Below, in pieces: positions 38,101 to 51,001 of a DNA stretch of 64,000 bases. The stretch spans positions 1 to 64,000 of the forward strand of contig LRSR01001232.1 in NCBI GenBank assembly GCA_001579985.1. The letters are read 5' to 3'. This DNA comes from Hypsibius dujardini. Taxonomy: Eukaryota > Tardigrada > Eutardigrada > Parachela > Hypsibiidae. Under the pieces are notes generated by a model. It was not told the origin of the DNA. It did no database searches and saw nothing but the letters and a program-made list of their open reading frames with translations. Every line of letters starts with the position of its first letter. The first letter of the stretch is position 1. The position numbers and the translations under genes were made by a program.

Positions 38101-41100
38101 GGGCCTCGTCTCCCAGCCCATCTCTGTGCAAAATCGTGGTGGTCGTGGAGGTTACTTTGGAGCGAGTTCCACAACCGGTGATACTGGGGGCTCCATCCTG
38201 TCGCCGCAGCAGAACGAGGGCATCCGACTTGTTTACGATGTAGGTTTGTTTGCGTTTTTGTGGATATTAAGTTCATTGAGCGCACCTGATGTGCTTCCCT
38301 TCGTTTCTGTAGGTTTTGTCCTCCTCACCGGCTACTGCGCCCAAGGACGTGGAATTACGGCGTCGAATGCAGCAATTGAGTCTGGCCAACGATCTTTCTG
38401 ACTTGGCCGAGGGCGAGAGTTCCGGCAGTGGTGGGGAGCGAAATGTGCCTAACAAATCCAAGGCGGATAATGAGAATGACCGCTCGCAACATGAATCTGC
38501 TTCGGGCCAGTCTAAAACCGACTCCAGTGGTGGTGGTATCAATCGACTCACCAGTGATCATGTTGTGGAAGAAGGGTAAGTACACAGAATGAAGAGGACG
38601 CGTTAATTGTGCGCGGGCGATCAACATTTTAAAATTTGTAAAAGCAATTGGTATTGATTGTTATATTGATAGGAGATCTGGAATATCCATAACACAGGGT
38701 CAGTCAGACGAAGGAAGCACGGAACAGGGTCATCGACAGAAAGTTACTGTTGGCATTCCAATGCCGGGGCATCATTCGAGTGGCCGAAGCAACCGCACCT
38801 CCCATTGTAGTGGTGATTCACACCGCCACAACAGCCGCCACAACCAGCAATCCCATTCCCACCACCACCGACGGCCTAGTGACATCGAAAATAGTTTCAA
38901 GCAACTTGCATCGGGGACCGTTTTGATGCCGGATGCTGGAAATATGGATTTGTCCAATTTCGCCTTTCCTGAAAGTGTCAACATGTAGGTTTTTTCCATG
39001 TCTCCCTTTTGGCGGTAGATTATGATAATTATTACTTTCCATCACAGGTACGATTACAGTAATGCTGCTGGCCTGGTGTTGTCTTCTTCGCTGGATTTGC
39101 CGGGCATGATTGATTTTTCACAGCAGGTATATCCGCAGTCACGATTTCTATTCATATTTTTACGTCGTCGATTTTGCGAATTTTTCATTAACCTATCTGC
39201 GCTTAGTTGTCCAGAGTTTTTGAGTGAATTGAATGTCAACCGAAATATCATTCCATTTCTGGACTTTTGTTTTGGTCTGGTAGATTGCAACGATGCAGCA
39301 GCGGGAGAGTCAGCAGCAGATGATGATGCAGCCGCAGGCAATGTATCAGCCAGGAATAAGTAGGTTTAATGGTTTAATGTCATTTTACCGGGCCTAACGA
39401 AAGGTGGCCCAATTACTTCGCAGTGGCGGGAGCGTATCAAGATCCGGTCTCGTATGCCCAACAGGCGGTGCAGCAGCAACCGAGCCCGTCGATGTACGGC
39501 CCTTCTCCCATCTCTATATACGGGCCCCAGGCACCGTGGGCCTATTACGGTCCTCCAGGAGTTGGAGCGCCTGGTCAACCTGTGTCGACCAACACGGATG
39601 GCCGTATCTCACCTCCAATCAATGGTTACAGTCAACCGCCATTGACGGGAAATTCCACCAACATGCAAGCTATTACAGGCGGCTATGTCTTCTCGCCGGC
39701 TTTCTGGGATCGGTCGTCAGGCCAGCTGGTTCAAATTGGGAGCCCCGCTGGAATTGGAATGCATCCTCCGCCTAGTGGCATGTCGACGATTGGAATGATG
39801 CCACCGACGTATCGTTTTGTTCAGCCTATGATAATGAATGGCGGTGGGTCCGGTGCACCTCTCCAACAAGCACAACAACAACCTCAACAGCAACAGCAAC
39901 AGGGAAGGAGAGACTCTACGGATTATCCCGGCCGCCGGAATCAGCAATCTTTTTTCACGCCTATCCCCACAATGGGTCCCATTCCCGGTTCTCCTAATCA
40001 CCTCAATATGATGGCCGGCAGTCCACCTCCGCTCTACAGTCCCACGGAAATAGTTTCCCCTCCGTACGTGCAGAGTCATGTGCGACACAATTCGTTCAGT
40101 AAACAACCAAGTGGACGGATAGGCAGCAGTGCAGTTGGTATGAGTATGTATGATCGCACACCGCAGCCACCTGTCCAGGTCGGAGTATCGCAACGGAGTC
40201 GACTCCTGGAGGATTTTCGCAACAATCGGTATGCTGTTTCTTTCTCTGTTTATAATTCGGTTTGTCCAGCTGTAACTAGAGCGATCTTTCATTCTTAAAG
40301 GTACCCTAATCTGACGTTCCGTGAAGTGCAAGGCCATATTGTTGAGTTTTCTCAAGATCAGCACGGATCCCGCTTCATTCAGCAAAAACTCGAGCGAGCT
40401 ACTCTCCACGGTAAGGTATTTCACTGTCAACTAACGGTTTGACTGACTTATATGTTGGCTTCTTCTGTAATCATTAGATTGGAATGAACTTATTATTTGG
40501 AACTAACGCTTTTTCGTTGAACTTGCAGAGAAGCAAATAGTCTACAACGAAATCCTACCAACGGTGCTCCATTTAATGCAGGATGTATTTTCAAACTACG
40601 TGGTGCAGAAGTTCTTAGAGCTTGGCTCTCCCGAACAGAAGCAGAATCTTGGCAGCATGATTGTTAAGTCTGTCCTGCCATTATCGCTGCAAATGTAAGC
40701 CGCCCATTTCGTAGCAAATTCGATGACAAAGCCTTGCATTTAGACAGATTGATGCGTTTGTGAATGGTTTTCTCTGCTTATAGGTACGGCTGCAGAGTGG
40801 TTCAAAAGGCCCTGGAAGTAATCAGCAAGGACCAGCAGCGGGAAATAGTCATGCAGCTGGAAGGAAACGTCGTGAGTTTTCATTTTCCTACAATTTAGGA
40901 GTGTTCGTGTAACGTAGAATAGTTTTTTATCGCAATTTCTAGCATCACACGGTATGTTGTTTGCAGGTGAAATTGGTGAAAGATCAAAACGGAAATCATG
41001 TACGTCATCAACTGAATCAATGTTTTATGTGTCGTAAGGGCTGAAATAGCGTTGGGACGGCCCTCGTTAAAGTGAATATTTGTGATTTCTACATTTTCCG

Positions 41101-43449
41101 TTTCTTGGATGCGGATAACAGGTGATCCAGAAGGCAATCGAGTGTGTCCCGCCGGATTTGATTTCCTTCATTTGCAAGTCAATCACAGGCCAGGTTTACT
41201 CGCTCTCAACACATCCTTATGGATGCCGCGTGATTCAACGGATCCTGGAACATTGCACCGACGATCAGACACGACCGATTCTGGAGGAGTTGTACCATCG
41301 AATTGACGAATTGGTAAGTTTCACTTTGGCTCTCCATTACCGATTGTGTTAGTTGGGGTCAAAGAGTTACAATAATATGTTCGCAATCGCCTACTTTTTT
41401 GTTTTGCAAGTAAAGACATACTCGGCTTGAGAGGCTTCGATAATGCAGAGTGGAGCACTTGGAGTTTTATATAAAATATACATACTCCGCTAGACATTAT
41501 CAAAGGCTATCTAGTGCAATACGATTGTAATCTTTTGAGGGACGTCCTCCGAAACCCCATTTTTTAGGGACACTTAAAAGTAAAAAATGGTGAGCGGTAC
41601 AGAACAGACGGCAGGATATTCGGCAAGCGTGGAATGGCCGTTGGAAGCGGTCAGACAGAATTTCGCTTCACAAGACTATCCGCTCCGCTTGGTAGGTTCG
41701 GCAGTAGGTTCACGGTCAACGCGGAAGGTGCCGGCTACTCCGAAAGATTGACGGTTCAACCTGAAGACCTACAATCAGCCCAGAAGTTTACCGGTCACTG
41801 CAGAAGTTTGACGGTTCAACCGGCACTCTTTCTGAGTTACCGGCAGTCTTCAGGATGACTCATCAGCCATTCTGAAAAACCGGTAACCTTCCGGACTGAC
41901 CAGCGGTCTTCTGAGTACGTTGTCAACCTTCTAGAAAACCAAGTCTAACCGTCGGTCTTTGGGTAACACCGTCAACCTTCCGGTTTGACCGGCGACCTTC
42001 CGGACGGACCGTAGGTCTTCCGGTTGAATCGTCAAATTTCCGAAGCACCCGGTAAGCTTCCGGATTGCCCGTCAGTCTTTAGGTTGAACCTTTCGGCGTC
42101 GCCGTTACCTTCCGGGTTGACCGTGAACTTATTGCCGAACCTACCAAGCAGAGCGGATAGACTTGTGCAGCGAAATTCTCTGCCTGACCGCTTCCAACGG
42201 TCATTCCACGCTTGCCGTGTATCCTACCGAATGTTCTGTACAGCTCACTATTTTTTAGTTTTAAAATTCCCTAAAAAATAGGTTTTTGGTTCCTCGAAAA
42301 AACGTGTCCCTCAAAACAACGGTTACATACGGTATATGGATTTATAAGATACATTCAACATTGGAGTATTGCCTCGCGAATTTGTTGATTGCAGCGTTGT
42401 AAACGAGATTGTCGTATTTGCAGATTGTAAACGAATATGGCAACTACGTCATTCAACACATAATCGAGCACGGCAAACCCGATGATCGCTCAAGGTGCAT
42501 CGATTCTTGTCGAGGGAAAATAGTCCACCTCAGGTATTAATGGAAGTTAAAACCTATAAGTCATCTACTGCGGAGACAAGCAAATGTCTTGATCAGAATG
42601 TGTAGTTATGGAAGGTCTAACGAGGCCTCACCCACCATTAACATGGAAGGTTGAAATGCACCCGTTATTTCTTCTGCAGTCAGCACAAGTTCGCAAGTAA
42701 CGTGATTGAAAAGTGTGTTCTCAACTCGAACCGTCTGCAACGAGTTCAAATTGTCGAGGAGATTTGCACGGTGGATGGGTAAGCTGGTTGCGTCCGCGAT
42801 CTGACCGGAAGGAAGTAAAGTTGCTTTCATCGTCTTTTGTTACAGAATGCAGAGTCAACTCTTTCAAATGATGAAAGATCCTTTTGGTGAGTTAAGCAGC
42901 AAAAAAATCCGCTTGTACGAGAAGAACATTACCGGTATTCACGCGGAGAGAACAACGCAGCTCTACTGGCACATTTAGGCATTGCAATTATTTTCAGCGC
43001 TTGATTTCATTGATTTTCGCAAGATTAATAACGAGTAATGTTTTTGTTTTACAGCAAATTACGTCGTACAGAAGGTGAGCGAGCATCTCCCCTTCCTTAT
43101 CAAATCTATCTATGTAGGATTGCTGATGTGAATGCTCACTTTTTTGCAGCTTTTGGATATTGCTGAGCCGCCTCAACGCAAACTGCTGCTGCAGAATATC
43201 AAGCCGCATGTTGCTCAATTGCGCAAGCTCTCGTATGGTAAGCCTTGTGGAACACTTGTCAGGAGCAGAGATGTAAGATGGTTTTAGTAGTGAATTCACT
43301 ATTCTCTTGTTTGTTGTGTTCTAGGCAAGCATATTCTGGCCAAATTAGAAAAGCACTTTCCATCCAAGTCTGGTTTAGGCTCTGGCGGAGGAGGTAGCAA
43401 TCCATCGCTGAACGAGATGCACATGTTGACATCCAGTGGAGTGATGTAG
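35117..43449 (+). CDS. pum: Pumilio RNA-binding translational repressor
   Basis: Pumilio binds 3' UTR elements and recruits deadenylase and translational repressors. The first coding exon, 35117-35387, starts [15 protein letters not shown] 2.56-kb intron precedes 37949-38239 ([19 protein letters not shown]), followed by 38313-38575, 38673-38984 (His/Ser-rich), 39048-39126, 39284-39358 (Gln-rich), 39424-40228 (Pro/Gln/Gly-rich), 40301-40410, 40529-40694, 40784-40871, 40967-40999, 41122-41313, 42424-42533, 42680-42778, 42846-42886, 43055-43074, 43150-43237 and 43325-43449. All junctions keep frame. The C-terminal half forms eight PUF repeats. The RNA-contact triplets read S-R-Q, N-Y-Q, C-R-Q, N-H-Q, C-R-Q, N-Y-Q, S-N-E and N-Y-Q from repeat 1 to 8. 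These are the same as in vertebrate PUM1/2, predicting UGUANAUA recognition. Confidence 0.95.
35754..36124. mobile_element. MITE-like element with about 65-base inverted ends
   Basis: The left arm (35754-35816, from CGGTACGACGTAGAGG) and the right arm (about 36063-36124, ending CTCGTACCG) are inverted copies. They share the blocks GGCCGTTAACCAGGCCGCTT and TTAGAAATCGTA with few mismatches. The 245-base centre has no coding potential. It sits in the first intron of pumilio. Target-site duplications are not obvious, so a simple inverted duplication is the alternative. Confidence 0.75.
37249..37791 (+). CDS. pum: probable alternative first exon of pumilio
   Basis: Inside the 2.56-kb first intron lies an open frame starting [18 protein letters not shown] at 37249 (a longer non-ATG frame opens at 37213). 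It runs as an acidic, Ser-rich stretch to LHSASLAFE, where GAG meets a GT donor at 37792. That donor is phase 0, like the donor at 35388, so splicing to the acceptor at 37949 would keep the pumilio frame and replace the [10 protein letters not shown]-terminus with about 181 different residues. It could also be an included internal exon, but I did not find an in-frame upstream acceptor. No domain is recognised. Confidence 0.6.
41533..42316. mobile_element. foldback/MITE-like element with about 195-base inverted ends
   Basis: The ends TTTTGAGGGAC (41533) and its complement GTCCCTCAAAA (ending 42316) open long inverted repeats of about 190-200 bases. Shared blocks include ATTTTTTAGGGA, GGCAAGCGTGGAATG, CCGTTGGAAGCGGTCAG and CGCTTGGTAGGTTCGG-like sequence. 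The interior (about 41730-42115) is a degenerate array of ACCGGTCAACCTTCCGG-like units in both orientations, so the whole element can fold on itself. It fills most of the pumilio intron between exons ending at 41313 and starting at 42424. No transposase is present, so it is non-autonomous. Confidence 0.88.
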
Positions 43450-44105
43450 ATACTTCCCTAATGCATAATAGATGGGAAGGAGGAAGGAGAAAGCATTCCG
43501 TCATAGCTAGAGTATATACGTATTTGATAATTGGGGATATTATCTTTTCCGCTGTTTCAGTTTGTGCTCAGGCTTCTATATGTAGGTAGGGTGTAGAAAG
43601 GCTCTTGTTTTGTATAATAGCTTTTACAGTGTAATGGTTTTGGCTAGGCTAGCAGACCCTTGTAATTTTCATGTACAATGTATAGTTGAGATTTGAGAAT
43701 TACTTTTTTGCTGGCAAGCTGTCAGTTCGCTTTCCCTGAATATTCTTCATTAACTAAGTTGTACGTAAGTATTTTTTATGCAGATATAGTTGGTTCTACT
43801 TTCTGACATTTTACTCGCTTTGTTGGTGGCTGGCTGGTCTTTAATCATTAAATTAATCCTTCTTTTCGTTCTAAAGTTTGCAACGAGGAAACGATGGATC
43901 ACGCGCTGCTGGGTACAAAAAGAATTATGTTTGTTTACGCTTCAATATTGTTGTCTATGGATCAATCCCACACTTTACTGTTGGTACTACTTGTGTAATA
44001 CGGGCACGAGTATCAACAGTTCTTCAAATCGGTCCGATATATCGCCAATGCCGACCCTGTTAACAGAAGAGTCCTTGAAACATATCCTTGTCCGGCATGC
44101 GCGTT
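43450..44105. other. convergent 3' ends of pumilio and SLC6
   Basis: This holds 3' UTR-like sequence of two convergent genes. The plus-strand ORF at 43790-44149 overlaps the last SLC6 exon in antisense and is a shadow. No RNA gene or repeat was recognised. Confidence 0.5.
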
Positions 44106-47100
44106 TTAGCGACTCACGTGAAATCTTGCTATTGCTCCACCCCTTCTGATACGTTCTTGATCACGAGCAGGTGATATGCTCAATCCCACTTTCTGTAGCT
44201 CAAGTAATTGGTCAGCATAAATGTAGTGCATAAATTCAGCACAAAATGCTGCGAAGATGTATCAACCTGGCTCAGGGTTCCCTTGCTCTTTGCCATCTGA
44301 ATTATTGCCACAATTGGGATGAGAATTGTGGTGGATAAACTGAAGACCCAACCAGCTGTTGTCGCCCACTGAGGGTACCTGTAATGTCAAATGCAGACTT
44401 ATTATTCAAGAGATAGCAGTCTTCTTTTCTTCCCTGGGTCTTTCTTGTGTCCCATTTCCTTTCAGTTTTTGCGTTTCAGCCAACTCGGCCCAAGCCTTAG
44501 TGTAATAAGTCTACCTTGTAGTTTGTAACTCTAAATTAACTTACATGTAACTGTCATATTTGAGGGTGGGGAAAGTAATTGCCGCTGCAACGATTGCAGT
44601 CAAGAGGAAAAGCGGAGAAAAGAACTTCCAACACAATCTCCAGAAAAGGCCGGGAGGGGCGCCCAGCATCTCCGTGATATCAACAGAGAACTGCTCAATC
44701 CCGTAGAACCAGGCCACAGCAATTGCTTCGAAAAAAGCAACAAAAAGCAGTGAGACCCCTGCCGCGAAGGTGTCGAACCACTGGAAAAACATGGGGAAAT
44801 GTGCATGCAATAAAAATTCCGTAATTTTCCAAGAAGGGAGAGAACGTCTTATTCGATCATTTATTCGATCAAGCCTGTATATAATTACCCGTCCGAATGT
44901 ACTGTTATGCACCATGAATGCACCATGAATGCACGAATTCACTTACCTGGAAGGTATATATTCCCGACTGGAAAATAGACTATTTTTTACTACTGGCGAC
45001 CTCGTATTATGATGCTATATGGTATGGTACGTTACGCTTCGAACCGGAGTGCAATTGACTAATCCGACGCAAAAGGACAGCAGGCAAATGGTGGCGGTTA
45101 GAACGAGGCGACTGTGACGTGTTCGTTGGAAGAAATCCTTAAAATAATCACATATTCCTGTCAGGATTGACTCCATTCCACCCATCTGTAAAAAATGTGG
45201 CAAATCACTATTTTTGTGACGTTGCGAAGTATCACTGTAGTAATTATTCATTTTATTTTGGTCAATTGAAACGTACCGAGCTGTCCAAGCCCAAAGTTAA
45301 TAGCATGAGAAAAAAAAGGACCGACCAGAACGGTGCTCCCGGCAAAGCTAAAAGTGACAGATTTGTTCGCTTTTAATATAACAGTTTATAGCTCTTAATG
45401 TTGAACTCACTACTGATGGCTTCGGGATAAACTTGAAACACTAGTCCCGGACCTGAAGTACATAACAATTACATAAATATAGTAATATATAGTAGTAATG
45501 AAGTAACGAACCATTCTTCGCTACATGGTCGATGCCGACATTCTGTCGAGCAGACATGTAGCCCAAGTAGGCAAAGACAACAAAACCAGAAAAGATACTG
45601 GCGGCGGCATTCGCCGCAACTGTAATGAGGCAATCTCGACGGCAGTTGTGATGAAACTTATTATAGCTCGCTAGGGCCAAATGTACTCCAAACCCAGCGC
45701 CGGTAGAATAAAAAACCTGTACTGCAGCATCTATCCAGATCTGGAAAGATATTTTCTAAAATGAATATATTTATATATATATATATTCTTATATAATCTA
45801 ATCGATATTTATCTAATTATCGCAATTATTAAAACTGATCGGTTATTTCTTTAATTCACTTAAGAAACACCAGCGTACCTGTGCCTCGAGCAGTCGCTTC
45901 AAGTCAAAGGTCATATAGTATTGGACGCCATCTACAAACCATCAGAAAGAAATCAAGAGTGGAGGCACGAGATGTGCTTAACATTGCATGTGACATACCT
46001 ACAGCTCCCGGTAGGAAAATACCGCGAATAAAGAGTATGAGGAGAATACAATAAGGAGCGATAGCAGTCACCCACACGACCTAAGACAAATTTAAACTGC
46101 CTCATTGATCGCCAAATTTATATGATGTAATGTATCCCAATACATCGCAATACAATATATATCTCAATATATCTCAAATGGAAAGAAAGAACAATGTTTT
46201 GGAGCTACCTTTCCACTACTCCTGACGCCTTTGAACAGGGCAAAAAATAGGACCACATAGGTCAAAGCGAGACAACCGACTAGAAGGAGAAAGCAACGGG
46301 CATATGCTCTTCCAATTGGAATCACTGCTAAATCGTACCAGTTCAGTAAACCACAATACCTAGTTGAGGCCTTGGCCATCCAATGTTATCGAATCCAGAG
46401 TCTTTATTCAAGCCAAGAACGAAAAAGCTGCAACAAGCGTTTGATATAGTTTTTGCGTCCGCTGTATTATATGAAAAAGTTGTACTATCGGTTAGGGAGA
46501 TTTTCTTTTTTTCCTTTTAATCAGTTTGATGTGATAAAATAACGTGTTCCTGATTGCGTATTTACTCAAAGTAGTCTTGGGCAGCAGAGCGTGGAAGGCC
46601 TTTGGCGGAGGCGTTGCCGTAATGGGCTATGGTATCATTGCTATCGCAAGTGGGGCTGGCCCAGTCATCTGCAATTAAAGCCGCTACATATACAGTAATT
46701 ATTCTTCAAGTTGAGCAGATTATTTGCACAATATTAAGCTACTACTGAATGGTCATCCCTGTGATTCTCTAATTTTCCCTAATTCCCAAGTTGACGTTTT
46801 TTGGAGGAAATGTATTGCAAATTAAAACGTTCACAACAAACCGTCTTCTATTTCCGCGTTTCTGTGACTTACTTGGGCCAGCCCATGATTGATTTTGACA
46901 ACTGGACCATGGTAACTCAGGTGTGAGTGAGGCAAACAGGTAGAAGAAGGACCATGCCAGAATGTTGCTGAAAATTGTTTTCTAATAAAACTATTGCAAC
47001 ACAGAACATTGAAACTGATGAAACTTGCTTGTAGTAGAAGGAGGTGTAGAAGGACACCACAGCAGCGCAGAATCCGATCCCTACTCGACAAAGGCCATTA

Positions 47101-48025
47101 TTGCATCTTTTCAGGGAATGAAATGTAGCTTACAATTAATGTGTAATACCGACCCTGAAAGATGGGCGCGATTTGTGTCCAGACCGAAATGGGTCCCTGA
47201 AACATTGAAATCAATGTGAGAAACGATGGAGGTGTACGTATCAGTAACAGTATACAGTAGGTGGCTGGCATTTCATTTGCTCAATCCCCCCATTAATCCT
47301 CTTTATTACATTCAAATTTACGTTATTCTCCCGAAAAAAATGTCAAGTGTTGCTCATACTAGCTTGACAAAACATCCTGTCACCAGAACAGGTGATGTGG
47401 TCGCAAACTGAAGATTTGATTTGTGCAATGAATGCTGCTGTTACTATTTGCTAGAGTGACGCTCATTGACCGTTCAGTTCAATTGACATACCTGTCGATG
47501 GTACTGCCCAATTAACAGCTCCAAGTATAATAGAGGCACTGCTCCGATGATGAGCATAATAAAATACGGTATAAGAAAGGTCCCTGTAAATAAATTCAAT
47601 TGATTATCAGATATGCCCGGCAGGACCGATGCAACCGTAATACGCACAAGCGTATATATACAGTATATCATATCATTACCTCCGCCGTTTTTGAAGGCAT
47701 AGTACGGAAACCGCCAAACTGCAGCGAGGTCCACGGCAAAGCCGATAATACTGAGGAGAAAGTCCATTCCGCTGGACCATGTCTCTCGATGATCGCACAT
47801 ATCGTCAACCATAGAAGAAGCGCCATTTCTCGTTGACACATTGTCCACTATAGAAGTAGATGTGCGACTCTCGGTTGCAGCTCCAGTGGGTGAATGGAGG
47901 AGACTCGTTATGCCATTTAACTCGCGCAATGAGCGCAATGGGGTCGTCTCGGTGCAAGAAGACTCCCGGTGTGGTTCTGACCCACCGGAAATAGGAACAT
48001 GATTTGCTGGATTGATTTTGGCCAT
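44106..48025 (-). CDS. SLC6 sodium-coupled transporter, amine-type TM1
   Basis: SLC6 carriers import amines or amino acids with Na+ and Cl-. The N-terminus (from 48025, [14 protein letters not shown]) is Ser/Thr-rich. Helix 1 reads [20 protein letters not shown], with the Asp typical of monoamine carriers. Following exons give [20 protein letters not shown] (about 47550), [20 protein letters not shown] (about 47140) and the long extracellular loop 2 with [16 protein letters not shown] (about 46880-46640). Later exons give [20 protein letters not shown] (46230), [18 protein letters not shown] and [14 protein letters not shown] (45740-45650), [15 protein letters not shown] (45185), and [20 protein letters not shown] with [12 protein letters not shown] (44760-44620). 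The last exon after a 73-base intron ends [12 protein letters not shown]. The Asn that normally follows Leu-Ala/Gly in helix 1 is Ala. Substrate cannot be assigned from sequence. Confidence 0.9.
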
Positions 48026-48840
48026 CAGGTTTGCAGTGTTAGAACGGTTAGAAGTATCAGCATTGTTGTATGCTGATTCTGATTCAAGGATAATGACATA
48101 TACTGTATGTAGTATAGAGCAAGATGAACAAAGTAAGCGAGCAGTAATAATACTAAGAGTCGAAACGTTTAGGGAAAGAAAATGAAAAGTTTAGAAGGAA
48201 GGGAAACCACTCCGTTTGGCTGGCTGGGTCGGATTGGCGTTGACAAGTCCAAGTGCATTGTCGTGAGAGACCTGTTTGTAGTAATTTGACGCTAATTACA
48301 CGAGACCCTTTGTCCTGTTCTGTCACTTTTTTACTTTTGACTCAATCTCTATTGAAGCATGTCGCTTGTTGCGGTAATTCCGTCCTCAACGAGAAAGAAG
48401 TGTGCGAAACATCAAAGCGGAATGTTATCCGGAGGCGCTTTACAAGTTAATCTGGCCCAGCTGTCAATGCTGATGTCACTTATTACTGTAGCATCCGCTA
48501 CACTAGTAGCTTTGCACCGTCTCCTTCCTTACAAAATAATGTGGAAGCTGAGGCACATAAGTTGCAAATAAGTTCTGCTGCCATGACGTAAAAATATTTC
48601 GCAGAACTCTACCGTACGATCCTTAAAAATCTACAAACTGTATAATTGTTCTCTGTGAAGCGATATATTTATAGATAAATATCTTGCCTATGGGGAACCC
48701 AGGGTACTGAGAGTTGACACAAAGTAGTTGTGAACTATTGTTACAGTAGTGTAGTGAATGAATGAATCGCGTGCAAGTTTACCAAGTCTAGTTCTCCTTT
48801 CGAAAGATTTCAACTTTCAAGAAAGTACTCTGTCGCCCAA
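48026..48840. other. intergenic region upstream of SLC6
   Basis: This interval holds the 5' flank of SLC6 and the 3' flank of the amidating lyase gene. Short frames of up to 70 codons are not recognised, and no repeat was seen. Confidence 0.5.
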
Positions 48841-50687
48841 TTAAGCAGGAAGCTTGAAGTCTTGATTTTCGAACTTCCACACCGTGGGCTGTGGGGAGAG
48901 GTCAGCCACATACAGGTAATGACCGTCTTGACTGACAGTCAAGCCGTGGGGGGCTTTCAGCACGACGCCATCCTCAGCTGGATTCCATGTTTGAACCTCC
49001 GAGCTCAAGACGTTGATACTGAATATCATGATGGGCTTATCTTCCAGACCGAATCCCACTCCATTGACAGCATATAGGCGATTCACTGTGTTAATTAAAC
49101 AAAAGTAATCAAAACATAGTGTAGAATCATTTGTCCATTTCTGACTTACCTGCTTGGCTATAGCGAATTGCAAAAACTCGAGAGAGAGACGGATGAGCCA
49201 CCTGGAGGACAAATCGGCCAGCTTGGGAGTTAGCTTCTAAACCAGCGGTAAAACACTGAATCTTCTCCCCCTCGCGATTAGCCACACAGATGAGGTCGTA
49301 ATTTTCGAGTAGGGCCAAACTATGCGGAACATTGAGTGTATCGCCAGCATCCGTCAGTCCGGATATGGTGGGGCGCCCAAATTCCAACAGAAATTCGCCC
49401 TCTGCGGAGAATTTTATGATTCGGGAATTGCAGTAACTATTATAAGAAGGAAGGAGTCAAATCAGCTACAAAAAGTTCAAGATACAGTACATAGCGAACA
49501 TTTAACATACCCATCTGCCACAAAGAAGGAACCATCTCTTGCCACTGCGACATCCGTAGGCTATTTAAAAAATAACATGACGGATAAGAGCAAATCATCG
49601 CATCAGCACAACTCGGGACCATACTTTGCAAAAATGTGATTGATCCGATCCCGGTACACCGGCCGTGCCAAGAACTAAGCTAGTCTTCAAACTCGCGGGA
49701 TCCACCTTGAAGACCTGCCCAAAAAAATTAGTTACTTGCAACGTCGTTGACAACGAAAACACGGTTCAGCTACCAGGGCGACTACTTTTTAACCAAGCCC
49801 TGCTGCAATTTCCGTATCCGTTCAGCACTTTATACCAAAGCCGTCTTCGTACCTGATGAAGAGCGACGTCCGTAATCCAGAAATACCCTCTTCCGTCTAC
49901 AGATAGACCGTGCGGCAGGAAAAATCTTTCAGAGAAAAGGAAATCAAGTACACGTAAGAAATATTTCCTTGTATGACGGTAAAAGACCGTCGGGTCTACG
50001 CTGTATACTGCGGTTAATCACCTATCACGACCCCAACTGTGCAATTGTTCTCCAGTTATGCTGTCTGAAATGTCAGAGAGGTAATAAGACGGCAACTAAT
50101 GTTGGAAACATCCCAGGACTATCGTTTGCCAACTAGTACTAGAAGTACAGTGTAGTACCTATCCCAACCAAAACGTCCTCTTGAATAGGCCCTTTCTCCA
50201 AGTTCTGGTAGACGTTGGACAAATTAAAACAACTAGGATACATAAAAATAAGCAACTTAATACAATGCTAAGAGGTGCTGAAGATAAAATCATTCTTTAC
50301 CCTTCATTCCAACGATTAGGTCCGCGATGCAAAATGAAGAGCTCCCCGTTTGAATGGGATCCCCATTCAGCGATACCACTTACGTCACCATATGCTACGT
50401 TTCTCAGAGGCCATACGGCACTGTCACCTTCGCCACCCTTGACCTTGACATATATCAAGCTTTAAATTTACGTTCAGATACTCCATCCAGTATTCAAATT
50501 CAGGTACAATACAAGAACATACCATTGCCAAACATTTTTCTACATAAACGGGAATATCTTGACTCGGATATCATTTCTGACCTACCTCATTAATCTCCGT
50601 TCCGGGTCCAGGTTTTGGCTCAATCTTTTGACTGGCTGCGATGGAGCCGAAACAAACAAGAATGAAGAGGCCTTTCCATATTGCCAT
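48841..50687 (-). CDS. pal: peptidyl-alpha-hydroxyglycine alpha-amidating lyase
   Basis: PAL cleaves the hydroxyglycine intermediate to give C-terminally amidated peptides (EC 4.3.2.5) and works in the secretory pathway. The start at 50687 gives a signal peptide, MAIWKGLFILVCFGSIAAS. NHL-type propeller exons follow: GELFILHRGPNRW (about 50330), KGPIQEDVLVGIG (50180), LPHGLSVDGRGYFWITDVAL (49890), PGSDQSHFC (49640), PTDVAVARDGSFFVADG (49530), YCNSRIIKFSAEGEFLLEFG (49420), NVPHSLALLENYDLICVANR (49320) and APHGLTVSQDGHYLYVADLS (48930). Residues that in mammalian PAL bind zinc (three His, in PHGLS, VPHSL and APHGL) and carry out catalysis (Arg in HRG, Tyr in DGYCNSR) are all present. It is a stand-alone lyase without the hydroxylase (PHM) domain, as in several invertebrates. 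It ends at FKLPA and stop. Confidence 0.92.
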
Positions 50688-51001
50688 CTTGTGCAGAAGG
50701 TCCTTATACGACGAACAGATACGGCCTGATAAGAAAAAGGGAATGCGAACCCGCAATGGATCACGGGATGGGATAACCCTTCAGCATCATCACAGTACTC
50801 GAGCAAACCGATTACAGGACGTGCGTCAGTAAATCCAGCAAATCGATAATTCTAAAAATCGATACAGCCTTTGCACTGGGCGCTCCTTTATCTCGAAAAT
50901 AGCGTACCGGGACAACGTCCCATACTCCCGCGCACCATGTACACGTAGCTCATTAATAGCTGAGAGAAGAGGCGCAATAAGAAGAGAAAAAGCGACTTTG
51001 A

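Noticed and set aside
39717-40430. 237-codon minus-strand ORF
   Set aside because: It is antisense to the Pro/Gln-rich pumilio exon 39424-40228 and crosses its splice sites. Composition bias of the exon keeps the other strand open.
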